DNA from: G963665925 sp963665925 | GTDB lineage: Bacteria; Bacillota; Clostridia; Peptostreptococcales; Acidaminobacteraceae | Reading direction: 5' to 3' | Assembly: GCA_963665925.1 (NCBI GenBank) | Contig: OY762511.1 | Location: forward strand, 496,001-560,000 | DNA: 64,000 nucleotides | In this document: one piece after another, positions 9,068 to 18,315 of the stretch | Layout: each line of letters opens with the position of its first letter | Numbering within the stretch: position 1 is the first letter of the stretch | The notes under the pieces: model-generated | Told to the model about the DNA's origin: nothing | Databases searched by the model: none | The model's input: only the letters and a program-made list of their open reading frames with translations | Position numbers and translations under genes: made by a program

Positions 9068-9244
9068 ATGACCAATACCGAACTCTCTGATGACATACTT
9101 GAAAAAGTTGCAGGTGGCGTACCAGTTGTCGCTAATGTTCCAGAGTCTTTTGGTGATTCTCTGAATGAAAACTCCAAATCAAGTGTAGAGAAAAAGTTCG
9201 GTTCCTTGATTAATAACATCGACACAACCCCCAACTCTGACTGA
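9068..9244 (+). CDS. Short double-glycine leader peptide, bacteriocin-like
   Basis: This 58-aa plus-strand peptide starts at ATG 9068. The leader MTNTELSDDILEKVAGG is a compact class II bacteriocin-type leader ending in GG at residues 16-17, very similar to the end of the leader in the divergent 172-aa precursor (LSDDDLEQVSGG). The predicted mature part is 41 residues, hydrophilic, with no cysteine. The frame stays open upstream to about 8981, with a TTG at 9017 as another possible start; neither start has a strong ribosome site. It could therefore be a real peptide, or the remnant of a longer leader. A terminator hairpin follows at 9265. Confidence 0.6.
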   Translation: MTNTELSDDILEKVAGGVPVVANVPESFGDSLNENSKSSVEKKFGSLINNIDTTPNSD

Positions 9245-9264
9245 TCATTCGCTATAATCAAAAT

Positions 9265-9290
9265 AAAGGAGCTGCTTAAGCAACTCCTTT
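9265..9290. terminator. Bidirectional terminator between short peptide gene and pgm
   Basis: The sequence AAAGGAGCTGCTTAAGCAAC begins a nearly perfect palindrome with T-rich flanks on both strands. It can end the plus-strand short peptide transcript and the minus-strand phosphohexomutase transcript. Confidence 0.75.
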
Positions 9291-9304
9291 TCAATGTAGT
9301 TATA

Positions 9305-10990
9305 TTATATGGACTCGACAATTTCTACGATTGCATCCTTGATTGCCGCAATCTTAACACGTACAGCTTCTTTCGATTCAGATTTCACGGAGAAATAGAA
9401 CTTGATTTTAGGCTCAGTCCCCGATGGTCTGATGGCAAACCACGAACCATCCTTGAGGAAGTACTTTAGGACATTGGACTTTGGAAGACCTGTCCCCTCT
9501 TCGAGGCAGTCCAGAACATGGTCAATTTCAACACCTGCCACTTGACTTGGTCCGCTGTTACGCATATGATCCATGATCTGTGCGATTTTCTCCATACCTT
9601 CTTTGCCTTTCATTGTCATGGCAATCAGGTCTTCAAGGTAGTAACCCACCTCTTCAAATATTTCATCCAATCTATCAAGCAGCGTCTTTCCAACCGACTT
9701 GTAATAGGCTGCCATTTCGGCCACCATCATCGTGGAAACAACAGCATCCTTATCTCTTACATCTGTTCCAATCAGGTAGCCATAGCTTTCCTCATATCCC
9801 ATGATGAAGCTATGCGAACCCGTCTTCTCGAACTCTCTGATTTTTTCCCCGATAAACTTAAAACCAGTAAGCGTACTCATGGCACCTACACCATATTTCT
9901 TTGCAATCGCTTCACCAATCGTAGAGGTTACGATTGTATTGATAATCACTGGGTTTTCAGGCAGTTCAGTCATCGATGACAGAACGTAGTCCACAAGAAG
10001 AGCGCCTGTCTGATTGCCATTAAGCAGCTCATAGCGACCGTCGCGTTTTGCCATAACCCCTACTCGGTCGCAGTCAGGATCTGTTGCAACGATTACGTCA
10101 GCATCCGCTTCTTTAGCGTATTTTACACTGAGATCAAAGGCATCCGGTTCTTCCGGATTCGGAAGACGCAGTGTGGAAAACTCACTGTCAGCCACCATCT
10201 GCTCTTTTACTGGAATGAAACCTGTGTATCCTGTTTCATTAAGAACACGCTCCACAGCGCGTGCGCCAGTTCCATGAAGCGGACTGTATACGATTTTCAG
10301 GTCTGCCTTGACTTCTGCTGGCAAGTCACGCTTGATATGTGTTTTGATCATTTCCACATAAGCCGTATCTTGAACATCGTCAAGAACAACCAGCATGCCT
10401 TCAGATTTGGCCTGGGCCTCATCCATAAATCGGATAGTTTCAAAATCTGTAATTGCATTAACAGCATCAACTACCATATCAGCAAATTCAGGCACCAACT
10501 GACAGCCATCATCGCCGTAAATTTTGTATCCATTATACTCTGGTGGATTATGACTGGCAGTTACAACAACACCTCCAGAAGCCTTCAGGTTGCGTACCGC
10601 AAAGGACAACTCCGGTGTTGTTCTAAGGCTGTCGAATATGTAGGCCTTAATACCGTTTCCAGCCATAACAAGAGCTGTTTCAAGGGAAAATTCAGGAGAC
10701 ATCCTTCTTGAATCATGTGCAATAACCACACTCAGTCCCTCTGATTTTCCTGCCGTTTTAATTAGAAAATTTGCAAAGCCCTGACTCGCCTTGCGAATAA
10801 TGTACTTGTTCATTCTGTTTCGACCTGCGCCAATGACACCACGCATGCCGCCAGTTCCAAATTCAAGATCCTTGAAAAATCTATCTTCGATTTCCTTCTC
10901 ATCATTCCCAATCGCTTTCAGCTCATCCTTGAAGGCTTCATCAAAATAAGGATTTGCCATCCAGGCTTCATAATGTTTTTTGTAATCCAT
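9305..10990 (-). CDS. pgm: Phosphoglucomutase/phosphomannomutase
   Basis: This 561-aa alpha-D-phosphohexomutase interconverts hexose-1- and hexose-6-phosphates, linking galactose/glucose-1-P to glycolysis and to cell-wall sugar nucleotides. Visible motifs are the phosphoserine loop TASHNPPEYNGYK, the metal-binding DPDCDRVG, the sugar-binding GYEESYGYLIG and the phosphate loop RPSGTEPKIKFY. Length fits the long Gram-positive family (B. subtilis PgcA type). The ATG at 10990 is chosen because AAGGAG lies just upstream; the longer frame adds ten residues without such a site. It stands alone between the peptide locus and the S-layer gene. Confidence 0.95.
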   Translation of the reverse strand: MDYKKHYEAWMANPYFDEAFKDELKAIGNDEKEIEDRFFKDLEFGTGGMRGVIGAGRNRMNKYIIRKASQGFANFLIKTAGKSEGLSVVIAHDSRRMSPEFSLETALVMAGNGIKAYIFDSLRTTPELSFAVRNLKASGGVVVTASHNPPEYNGYKIYGDDGCQLVPEFADMVVDAVNAITDFETIRFMDEAQAKSEGMLVVLDDVQDTAYVEMIKTHIKRDLPAEVKADLKIVYSPLHGTGARAVERVLNETGYTGFIPVKEQMVADSEFSTLRLPNPEEPDAFDLSVKYAKEADADVIVATDPDCDRVGVMAKRDGRYELLNGNQTGALLVDYVLSSMTELPENPVIINTIVTSTIGEAIAKKYGVGAMSTLTGFKFIGEKIREFEKTGSHSFIMGYEESYGYLIGTDVRDKDAVVSTMMVAEMAAYYKSVGKTLLDRLDEIFEEVGYYLEDLIAMTMKGKEGMEKIAQIMDHMRNSGPSQVAGVEIDHVLDCLEEGTGLPKSNVLKYFLKDGSWFAIRPSGTEPKIKFYFSVKSESKEAVRVKIAAIKDAIVEIVESI

Positions 10991-11163
10991 ATTCAAACTC
11001 CTTTTCATAGAATCTATCATAAAAGTATGCTACTAGACTTATTACCCATTCTAAAAGGGTCTTACACAGTGCAAGTACCCAATTCCAAGTATACCATATT
11101 GTACAAATTTTCTTGAATGAATATCCTGTTAAACTTCTGAATATCTTGCCGTGATTACATTTT

Positions 11164-11203
11164 AAAAAAGATGCCTGTCTTTCAAAATGAAGGACAGGCA
11201 TCT
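11164..11203 (-). terminator. Terminator of the S-layer protein gene
   Basis: GATGCCTGTC and GACAGGCATC arms form a strong hairpin followed on the minus strand by TTTTTT, about 20 bases after the stop codon at 11222. Confidence 0.9.
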
Positions 11204-11221
11204 GTGCCATACTATTAATTC

Positions 11222-14200
11222 TTAGTTTATCAAACCGTTGTAAGTGAGTATGCTTCTGATCAGTACTGCGGCTTCAGCACGTGTCAAAAGGCCTTCTGGA
11301 TTGATTTGACCATCGAATCCACTTACCACACCACACTCAACAAGGCCTGCCGTTGCATTTTGAGCCCAGCCAGCCACTTCATTCTGGTCAGCAAATGCGG
11401 ACAGAATATCAGAAGCTGCAACTTCAACAGGCACATAGCCCGCAATTTTCATTGCGTTGTAGGCGACTGCAAAAGCTTCCTCGCGCTTGATATTTTCAAG
11501 TGGCTTAAAGGTATAGTCTGGATATCCTGAAATCAGACCATGTGCATTTGCGCTTGAAACGGCATCCTGGTACCAGTCCGATTCAGAGATATCTTCGAAT
11601 GTGCTGGATTCCTGGTCAGGTCGCAGAATTCCAAGCCCCTGAACAACCATAGCTGAGAACTCAGCCCGCGTTACTCTGTCATCGGGCTTGAACGCATTCT
11701 CGCCCTTGCCGCTGACAACCAGTCTGGAACCCAAATCATTGACTGCATCCTTGGCCCAGTGGTTTGTCATATCTTCAAATTCGACTGAATTCCAAATAAC
11801 TGTATAAACAGAATTGGTCAGAGAATTTATGACTGCCTTGTAAACCCCATCAACCACTTCAACAGCCGTTGGAATATGGGAGTAAGATCCGTCGTCATTG
11901 TAAATGACAGCAGTCGTGATTTGTGTACGGTCTGTCATATCCGGCAAGTCAATACGGCGTTTGACAAACTCGCTGAACTTCTCAACCTCTACAGTTTTTG
12001 AGACTCCACTCCTGTTTGTAGCTGTTGCTTCAACTTTGAAGGCTACTGGTGCAGCCAACATTTTCATTGTTGTGCCCAGTTTACTCTGGATTTCTGCAAT
12101 TTTTGCATTTTCAACCTTTTCAACGGAAACATTAACCTCAATGTCCACCAGGTTGTTCTCATCGACTTCGAGTAGTCTGGCTACATTGACGATTTCAAAC
12201 TCCTTGGCAGGAATGACATATTCCGCATCTCCAGACTCTATAGATAGGTCGAATGCGTTATCTTCCATGAGCTTGATAATATCGCCTGTCAGTCCAACTT
12301 TTACATTGTCCACATCGGATTCACTGATTGGAACCTGAATGATATTTTCAGCGGTAGCTGTTTGTGTTATAACCGCTTTGATTTCAGCTTCTATCACATC
12401 GCGTACGACAGTGATTTCAGCTGATTTCCTATCAACACTCTCAGTGATTGTCTCGGTACCTGCAGATTTCGGCTGTCCATTGACAATAACCGTAACCGTG
12501 TTGGTTCTTTCATCTGTCTCTGTCGGTGTCGTTTCTGTCGTAGTACCAGTACTGCTGCTACTGCTTCCAGATCCCGCTTTAAGACGCTGTATTGTCAGTT
12601 CATATGTTCCTGTTGTTACGCCGTCCTCAGCCACTACATCCACATCAATGACATTGACACCATACAAGAGGTTTATAGTCTGTGAAACGCCACTTGCAAC
12701 AGTTACACCTGCGATTTCAATTTTCGATACAGGTACGTCCGAAAATGCCGTAGCACTTATTGTAATCTGACTCAGCTTCGTACTGCCCATATCGTAGGAA
12801 CGGACACCCGAATCAAATCCGCTTACACCATTTCCGCCAGTTGCAGTGACATCACTTAGGACAGCCTCGTCATAGAGCTTGTAGACCACCAGTGTATATG
12901 TTTTTGTAGTTACGCCGTCTTGGGCAGTCACAAGGATATCGAATGTATTTTCACCGTTTTCAAGATTTACAGTAATCCACCCATCCGTATCTACAGCTTG
13001 TGCATTCACCGTAACCGTTGAATACTGATCCGGTGAAGCGTAAGCTCGGATATCAATCTGACTGTCAACGACATCACTTACAGTATAGCTTGTGCGCGAT
13101 GCGCTGAATGTCTCATTGAGACCATATGTCTGCACATCCAAATCTGATAGGTCTGCGCCTATGACCATGGACCATTTTGCATATAGGGTCATATCTGTCG
13201 CTGGCATAGCATCTGATACGACATCCCAAAGCAGTGAGAATACTGAGTCTCTATACCAGGCCCCAAAATCATAGCCGCTTCGAACCGGCGTCCCAGGATT
13301 CACTTTATCTCCATATGTGACATTGATTGCCGAACCGCTCGTCGTTTCATAACCATAATTCAAAGTAACTGTATACTGATTAATCTGCCATTTCGCATAG
13401 AGGATCAGATCATGTGCTGGCATGGTATCGCCATCAAAGTCAACCACATCTGCATAGGCACTGTCGTAATACCAGCCATCAAAGTTATACCCTTCCCTCT
13501 GCGGCTCAGTCGGTTCTGGTATCTGTGTCAGGTAATCAGCCATGGCCGCAGATGGTGAAGTTACATCCACCCCTGCACTATAGGTGATTGTATAAGGGTT
13601 CACACCCCACTTCGCATAAAGCGTCAGAGCACTTGCTGGCATGGTGTCTGTCGTAAAGCTCACGGAATGCGTAAGCGCTTGATCATAATACCAGCCACTG
13701 AAGGTGTATCCCGCACGTACAGGATCCTGCGGTTCATAAAGCGCACTGCCATAGGTCACCTGTATCGAAGATGGTGTTGTAATATCATAGCCGTCATCGA
13801 AGCTTAGGGTATAGGCATTTAACGTCCAACCTGCATATACTGTCTTATCAGATGCTGGCATGGTATCCGATGCAAAGTTCACTGCACTTGTCAGTTCAGC
13901 ATCATTAAACCAGCCCTCAAAAGTGTAACCGCTGCGTTCAGGTTCATCAGGCTCTTGCAGGACATTTCCATAAATCACTTGGATAGCGCTCTGTGTCGTT
14001 GTACTATATCCGTCATTAAAGGTCAACGTGTATGCATTTTCAGTCCACTGCGCATACAAAGTCAAATCGGAACTCGGCATGGTATCCACTGTGAAATCAA
14101 CTTCATTTGAGAATGCTGCGTCATAAAACCATCCAAGGAGCGTATAGCCCGGATTTTCCGGGTCGGTTGGCTTCTCAAGTAAAGTCCCATATGCAACAGA

Positions 14201-16051
14201 TACCGCCGCTGGTGAAGTTACATCGTGTACCGGAGCATAGCTCAGTGTGTAGTTGCTTGGAGTCCACTGAGCGTACAGAGTCTCATCCATTGTTGGCATC
14301 TTAAAACTTGCCCCATCGACGTAACTGTCTCCAGAACCATCTGCCGCCGTATTCCAGCCTGTGAATGTATAGCCCGCCTTTGTAAATGCATTTGTTGTTA
14401 AGTCTAATGAAGCATCGGTATCATGTAACTCATTTGACATGTTACCAGTACCTGAGTTTGCATCATAAGAAAGGGTGTTGCTGTTTGCCGTCCATTGTGC
14501 GTACAGTGTTTCGTCTGACGTCGACATTGTGAAACTCACGCCATCTGCGTAGCTGTCACCCGTGCCGTCTTCTAACGTACTCCAACCATTAAAGGAATAA
14601 CCTGTTCTTGTGAAGGTATTTAATGTCAGCGTTAATGAACTATCTGAGTTGTGACTCTCATCTGACATACTGCCTGTACCGCCGTTAGCATTATAGGACA
14701 GCACATTGCTGTTCGCAGTCCACTGTGCATATAGAGTCAGATCGCTCGAGGGTACCGTCAAACTTCCACCGCCTGCATAGGCAGTTCCAGAGCCATTTGC
14801 TACAGTGTTCCACCCATTGAAAGAGTAACCTGACTTTTCTAGATTACCTGTATTTTGGGCAAGTGTGATTGAACTGGATGGTGTCACATTCATCGGAGAT
14901 GAAGGAACACTACCACCTGTATTTCCATTTCCATCATAAGAAAGTGTAACTTCAGCTGGTGCCGTACCCGTAAAATCAATATTTAAATCAGACTTTATAC
15001 TATTCGCTACAACTGTAGCCAAGTAATTGGTGAAGGCATCATCCGTCAATGTAACAGTTAAATTGTTTACGTCGTTTTCATCATAATGAGATGTCGCATT
15101 TCCTTCTATTGTCATGGTCAATACCGTATCAGAAGTCTTTACTATTTTTGAACTCAAGCCTGCAGGAAGATTACTAACAGATACATAGTCCACCTCTTGG
15201 CCATTTGATCCTGAGAACGTATCATCTTGTAATGTTAAAGTGATAGATGTTGCAATAGAACCATCGTCAGCACCATCCTCAGTAAAGATATCACTACTAT
15301 ACCCAATATATGGCCCAGGTGGTGTTGGAGGGTCCGTGTCTTTGTCTAAAGGATCCACTTCAACACTATTTACTTTTGTTAGACCGCTTGCTATATCTAC
15401 ACATAAATGTGGTGAATTTATAGTATCATCCAGATTGAAAGACACAAAAGCTATTTTGTATGTCCCTGATTCTAAGATTTCATATGATATAGACTGCCAC
15501 CCAGTGCTTCCCTGACCATTTGTTGTATAGTTTGCTGTATGCGCTGTTGTTGCACCAAGTATTGAAACTTGGGAATAGTAACCATCCAGGCGGCCATTTA
15601 ATCCTCCTGAATCCGTGTTTATGAGGAAGGCCAATGACGCATCGTTATAACTTATATCATCTGTCGCTATGTAGTTCCAAGACATCGTGAACGTATCACC
15701 AGCATTTAATGCAACATCCTTATAGATATATGAATAATCTGTCATACCGCTATAATACGTGTCAATATAAGTTTTGGCATTATTGTTAAATCCAAGAGCA
15801 CCTTGAAGGTTGGTCGTGCCTTGATTCCCACCACCAGCTGTCAGAACCGCCATCTTAGAACCATTTGCACTTACAGTTGTCGTACTATAACTTTTTGAAG
15901 CTTCAAAAGTAGTATTTAGACTGATCCACCCAGCTCCATCTGATTCAAAACCACTATTTTCAATTGTTACAACTGCCGCATACGAACCTACCGAAGCACC
16001 AAGCAATACCATGATAAGTACTGTAGCAATAATTTTCCTAACGCTCTTCAT
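11222..16051 (-). CDS. Giant S-layer-anchored surface protein with InlB-type repeats
   Basis: This is a 1609-aa exported protein. A signal peptide (about 1-26) is followed by a carbohydrate-binding-like beta domain (about 28-230), one adhesin-like beta module (about 260-365), about eight Listeria/Bacteroides InlB B-type repeats (about 368-940) recognised by endings such as LTLYAQW and LTLYAKW, two cadherin-like beta-sandwich modules (about 940-1120), a Ser/Thr-rich linker, a further beta domain, and three SLH domains (about 1420-1609) that bind pyruvylated wall polymers. The first three repeats are shorter (Gly-rich) than the last five. It is probably an adhesin or S-layer component, transcribed alone with its own terminator. 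Confidence 0.92.
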   Translation of the reverse strand: MKSVRKIIATVLIMVLLGASVGSYAAVVTIENSGFESDGAGWISLNTTFEASKSYSTTTVSANGSKMAVLTAGGGNQGTTNLQGALGFNNNAKTYIDTYYSGMTDYSYIYKDVALNAGDTFTMSWNYIATDDISYNDASLAFLINTDSGGLNGRLDGYYSQVSILGATTAHTANYTTNGQGSTGWQSISYEILESGTYKIAFVSFNLDDTINSPHLCVDIASGLTKVNSVEVDPLDKDTDPPTPPGPYIGYSSDIFTEDGADDGSIATSITLTLQDDTFSGSNGQEVDYVSVSNLPAGLSSKIVKTSDTVLTMTIEGNATSHYDENDVNNLTVTLTDDAFTNYLATVVANSIKSDLNIDFTGTAPAEVTLSYDGNGNTGGSVPSSPMNVTPSSSITLAQNTGNLEKSGYSFNGWNTVANGSGTAYAGGGSLTVPSSDLTLYAQWTANSNVLSYNANGGTGSMSDESHNSDSSLTLTLNTFTRTGYSFNGWSTLEDGTGDSYADGVSFTMSTSDETLYAQWTANSNTLSYDANSGTGNMSNELHDTDASLDLTTNAFTKAGYTFTGWNTAADGSGDSYVDGASFKMPTMDETLYAQWTPSNYTLSYAPVHDVTSPAAVSVAYGTLLEKPTDPENPGYTLLGWFYDAAFSNEVDFTVDTMPSSDLTLYAQWTENAYTLTFNDGYSTTTQSAIQVIYGNVLQEPDEPERSGYTFEGWFNDAELTSAVNFASDTMPASDKTVYAGWTLNAYTLSFDDGYDITTPSSIQVTYGSALYEPQDPVRAGYTFSGWYYDQALTHSVSFTTDTMPASALTLYAKWGVNPYTITYSAGVDVTSPSAAMADYLTQIPEPTEPQREGYNFDGWYYDSAYADVVDFDGDTMPAHDLILYAKWQINQYTVTLNYGYETTSGSAINVTYGDKVNPGTPVRSGYDFGAWYRDSVFSLLWDVVSDAMPATDMTLYAKWSMVIGADLSDLDVQTYGLNETFSASRTSYTVSDVVDSQIDIRAYASPDQYSTVTVNAQAVDTDGWITVNLENGENTFDILVTAQDGVTTKTYTLVVYKLYDEAVLSDVTATGGNGVSGFDSGVRSYDMGSTKLSQITISATAFSDVPVSKIEIAGVTVASGVSQTINLLYGVNVIDVDVVAEDGVTTGTYELTIQRLKAGSGSSSSSTGTTTETTPTETDERTNTVTVIVNGQPKSAGTETITESVDRKSAEITVVRDVIEAEIKAVITQTATAENIIQVPISESDVDNVKVGLTGDIIKLMEDNAFDLSIESGDAEYVIPAKEFEIVNVARLLEVDENNLVDIEVNVSVEKVENAKIAEIQSKLGTTMKMLAAPVAFKVEATATNRSGVSKTVEVEKFSEFVKRRIDLPDMTDRTQITTAVIYNDDGSYSHIPTAVEVVDGVYKAVINSLTNSVYTVIWNSVEFEDMTNHWAKDAVNDLGSRLVVSGKGENAFKPDDRVTRAEFSAMVVQGLGILRPDQESSTFEDISESDWYQDAVSSANAHGLISGYPDYTFKPLENIKREEAFAVAYNAMKIAGYVPVEVAASDILSAFADQNEVAGWAQNATAGLVECGVVSGFDGQINPEGLLTRAEAAVLIRSILTYNGLIN

Positions 16052-16350
16052 GTATACCTCCGATTTATCATACTAATTTCCTCCTCTTTGAGGGCTATAT
16101 ATACTACCAGAATTCTGCGTTGCTGGTTACGCTTGCCTATAATAGGCTAACTCACATAAGTCAAACTCACTATCTACATTATTTTATCACAACACAACTC
16201 TATAAAAACACCTTACGATTAGAAGAAAACTAAAAATAGAACAAATTTGCTTATCGCGAACGTCCCTCTTTAGTAATTAGTTTACAAATTATAAATATTC
16301 GTTTTCAATTGCAACACATATATGCAAATGACAGACCGTATATTCTAGAG
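16052..16350. other. AT-rich spacer upstream of the S-layer gene
   Basis: This roughly 300-base spacer has no credible gene. It must hold the S-layer gene promoter, which could not be assigned. At 16110-16130 it contains CCAGAATTCTGCGTTGCTGG, which resembles part of the palindromic element at 36.4 kb, and just after it a small GCCTA/TAGGC hairpin. Confidence 0.5.
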
Positions 16351-16386
16351 AAAAAAATTGGGATGGCTCCACTTGAGCCATCCCAG
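16351..16386 (-). terminator. Terminator of fabZ
   Basis: Perfect 10-bp arms GGGATGGCTC and GAGCCATCCC with a 5-base loop, followed on the minus strand by AATTTTTTT. Confidence 0.9.
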
Positions 16387-16419
16387 TTATAAGTACTTTT
16401 TAGAATTATGCTTCGGTCA

Positions 16420-16854
16420 TTATTCAGGCTGATCGACAATCCCGAACATAATCGTACCTTTGCAAGCGACCTTGCCGTCGACATATGCAACTGCAGCACC
16501 TTTGCCAATGCCTCTTCTCATGGATTCAATTTCCACTTCCATTCTGAGCGTATCGCCTGGTGTAACCTGCTTCTTAAAGCGCACACCGTCAATACCGGCA
16601 AAAACAGCGAGCTTGCCTTTGTTTTCTTCAAGGCTCATCAGCGCCACACAACCCACCTGCGCAAGGGCTTCAACAATGAGTACGCCAGGCATCAGCGGAT
16701 TTCCCGGAAAATGACCTTGGAAGAAGGGCTCATTCGCAGTAACATTCTTTATTCCGACAGCCTTTGTGCCCGGTTCTACCTCAAGAATGCGGTCTACCAG
16801 AAGAAAGGGATAACGGTGTGGAATCAGTTTTTGAATTTCAATTGTATTTAACAT
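16420..16854 (-). CDS. fabZ: 3-hydroxyacyl-[acyl-carrier-protein] dehydratase
   Basis: The 144-aa hot-dog-fold dehydratase of type II fatty-acid synthesis removes water from 3-hydroxyacyl-ACP to give trans-2-enoyl-ACP. The catalytic His48 lies in FFQGHFPGNPLMPGV and the catalytic Glu62 in IVEALAQ, with the usual PHRYPFLLVDR start. Size is standard. It is transcribed separately from the flagellar genes that precede it, as in Bacillus, where fabZ also lies beside flhO-flhP. Confidence 0.95.
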   Translation of the reverse strand: MLNTIEIQKLIPHRYPFLLVDRILEVEPGTKAVGIKNVTANEPFFQGHFPGNPLMPGVLIVEALAQVGCVALMSLEENKGKLAVFAGIDGVRFKKQVTPGDTLRMEVEIESMRRGIGKGAAVAYVDGKVACKGTIMFGIVDQPE

Positions 16855-17029
16855 ATTGCGCCTCCATTAATACCAGTTTTTATTACCTGGTGCTATTTAT
16901 TGTATTATACCTGAAAATCCACAAACTCTCCACCCTTGGTTTGATAATACGGTATGTGTCTCTTCAGCTTTCATGGATATTTATCATAGTACGCCCCACT
17001 TCTGCCACTTGATCAGTATCAGTGCAATC

Positions 17030-17056
17030 AAAAGAGGACGCGTTTTCTGCGTCCTC
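17030..17056 (-). terminator. Terminator of the flhO-flhP-flgJ group
   Basis: GAGGACGC and GCGTCCTC arms with a 7-base loop, followed by TTTTGATT on the minus strand, just after the flgJ-like stop codon. Confidence 0.85.
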
Positions 17057-17064
17057 ATGAATTC

Positions 17065-17499
17065 TTATCCTTTTATATCTACTGATGTCTGTTCATCGTC
17101 GTCCTCAGTATCTGCTTCACCGGATGCGACTTCACTCTTTGATGAAATACTGTATTGTTTTGACATTTGCTTATAAATAAGGTCTGCCATACCGATGCCT
17201 TTTCCTGATGCTATTTCATCGGAAAATTTTTCATCGAGCATGCTTTCATACATACCTCTGGCATGGGATTTCTCTGTAAGGCCCTCACCCCACTCAGATG
17301 ACTTTCGCATAGACTTGAAAATTTCATTGATGAAGAAGGCTTCAAACTGTTGAGAAACCTTCTTGAGGTCCTCGTCATCCCCCTCTTCCTGAGCCTTTTC
17401 AAGCGCATCGGAAAATGACTTAATTTTCTCATCATCCTGTGTGCTGGAAACCTTTGTGCTGACATCAGATGTCAGTAAGGAAGAACTATCTATTCTCAC
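17065..17499 (-). CDS. Rod-binding protein, FlgJ N-terminal domain family
   Basis: The 144-aa protein carries the rod-binding (FlgJ N-terminal) domain at about residues 40-115, with the characteristic VSQQFEAFFINEIFKSMRK and YESMLDEKFSDEIA segments. In Gammaproteobacteria this domain caps the growing flagellar rod and is fused to a muramidase. Here the muramidase part is missing, as is usual in Firmicutes. The C-terminus is acidic and serine-rich. It lies 12 bases after the FlgG-like gene and probably assists assembly of that rod. Confidence 0.88.
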   Translation of the reverse strand: MRIDSSSLLTSDVSTKVSSTQDDEKIKSFSDALEKAQEEGDDEDLKKVSQQFEAFFINEIFKSMRKSSEWGEGLTEKSHARGMYESMLDEKFSDEIASGKGIGMADLIYKQMSKQYSISSKSEVASGEADTEDDDEQTSVDIKG

Positions 17500-17511
17500 G
17501 TCTTCTCACCT

Positions 17512-18300
17512 CTATCGCTTCAGATTACTTGCAAGCTCAAGCATGCTATCCGCTGTCTGAATTGTCTTTGAGTTGACTTCATATGCTCTTTGCGCCGTAA
17601 TCAGATTGATCATTTCTTCAACAACATCCACATTGGACGTTTCAGTATAACCTTGCCAGATTTCAGCTTCACCATCTTCAATACTGATTGCCTCTCCCGA
17701 AGCAACCGTTTCCTGATAAAGATTGCTGCCTTCGCCTTCAAGTCCAGGTGCGTTTACAAACTTGACCACCATGAGCTGATCTATAAATTCTGCTTCTTCC
17801 GAATCATTTCTGTAAACAGAAATATTCCCATTTTTATCAATATCAACCGATCTGACGTCTTCACCAAGATCTATGTCGCCGCCTTCACCCTGTACATAAT
17901 ACCCTTCGGCAGTTGTCAGAAATGCTGTACCATCTGTCACACTGATTTTAAAGCTGCCATCACGTGTATAGCGCGCTTCATCATTCTGATTGTTGATTAC
18001 GAAGAAGCCGTCGCCATTGATTGCAACGTCGAGCTCGCCTTCAGTCTGTTCGAAGTTTCCGTTTGTAAACGAACGGGATGTAGCTGCTGGTAGGACACCA
18101 TGACCAATTTCCAGACCCACAGGACGTCCCTCACCTTCAAGGTAGTTGTCACTGGACATCTGCTCGTACATCATGTCTTTGAATTCCAGACGCTGTTTTT
18201 TGTAGCCCGTTGTATTTACATTCGCAAGATTGTTTGAAATTGTATCGATTTTAAGTTGTAGCCCCTTCATGCCTGAGGCTGCTGACCACATTGCCTTCAT
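17512..18300 (-). CDS. flhP: Flagellar distal rod protein FlgG-like (FlhP)
   Basis: The 262-aa protein of the flagellar rod/hook family has the conserved N-terminal ATSNNLAN-type motif (here TISNNLANVNTTGYKK, about residues 21-36) and the matching C-terminal helix (SNVDVVEEMINLITAQRAYE and a final heptad region). The terminal helices pair to form the coiled-coil wall of the rod, which is exported by the flagellar type III system. Size and position next to mreB/mbl match flhP of Bacillus. It is 15 bases from the upstream paralogue. Confidence 0.93.
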   Translation of the reverse strand: MKAMWSAASGMKGLQLKIDTISNNLANVNTTGYKKQRLEFKDMMYEQMSSDNYLEGEGRPVGLEIGHGVLPAATSRSFTNGNFEQTEGELDVAINGDGFFVINNQNDEARYTRDGSFKISVTDGTAFLTTAEGYYVQGEGGDIDLGEDVRSVDIDKNGNISVYRNDSEEAEFIDQLMVVKFVNAPGLEGEGSNLYQETVASGEAISIEDGEAEIWQGYTETSNVDVVEEMINLITAQRAYEVNSKTIQTADSMLELASNLKR

Positions 18301-18315
18301 GGATTACCCTCCTCG

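Noticed and set aside
10968..11210. 80-aa frame between the S-layer terminator and pgm
   Set aside because: It overlaps the pgm start, contains the terminator hairpin of the S-layer gene and has no ribosome site or recognisable sequence.
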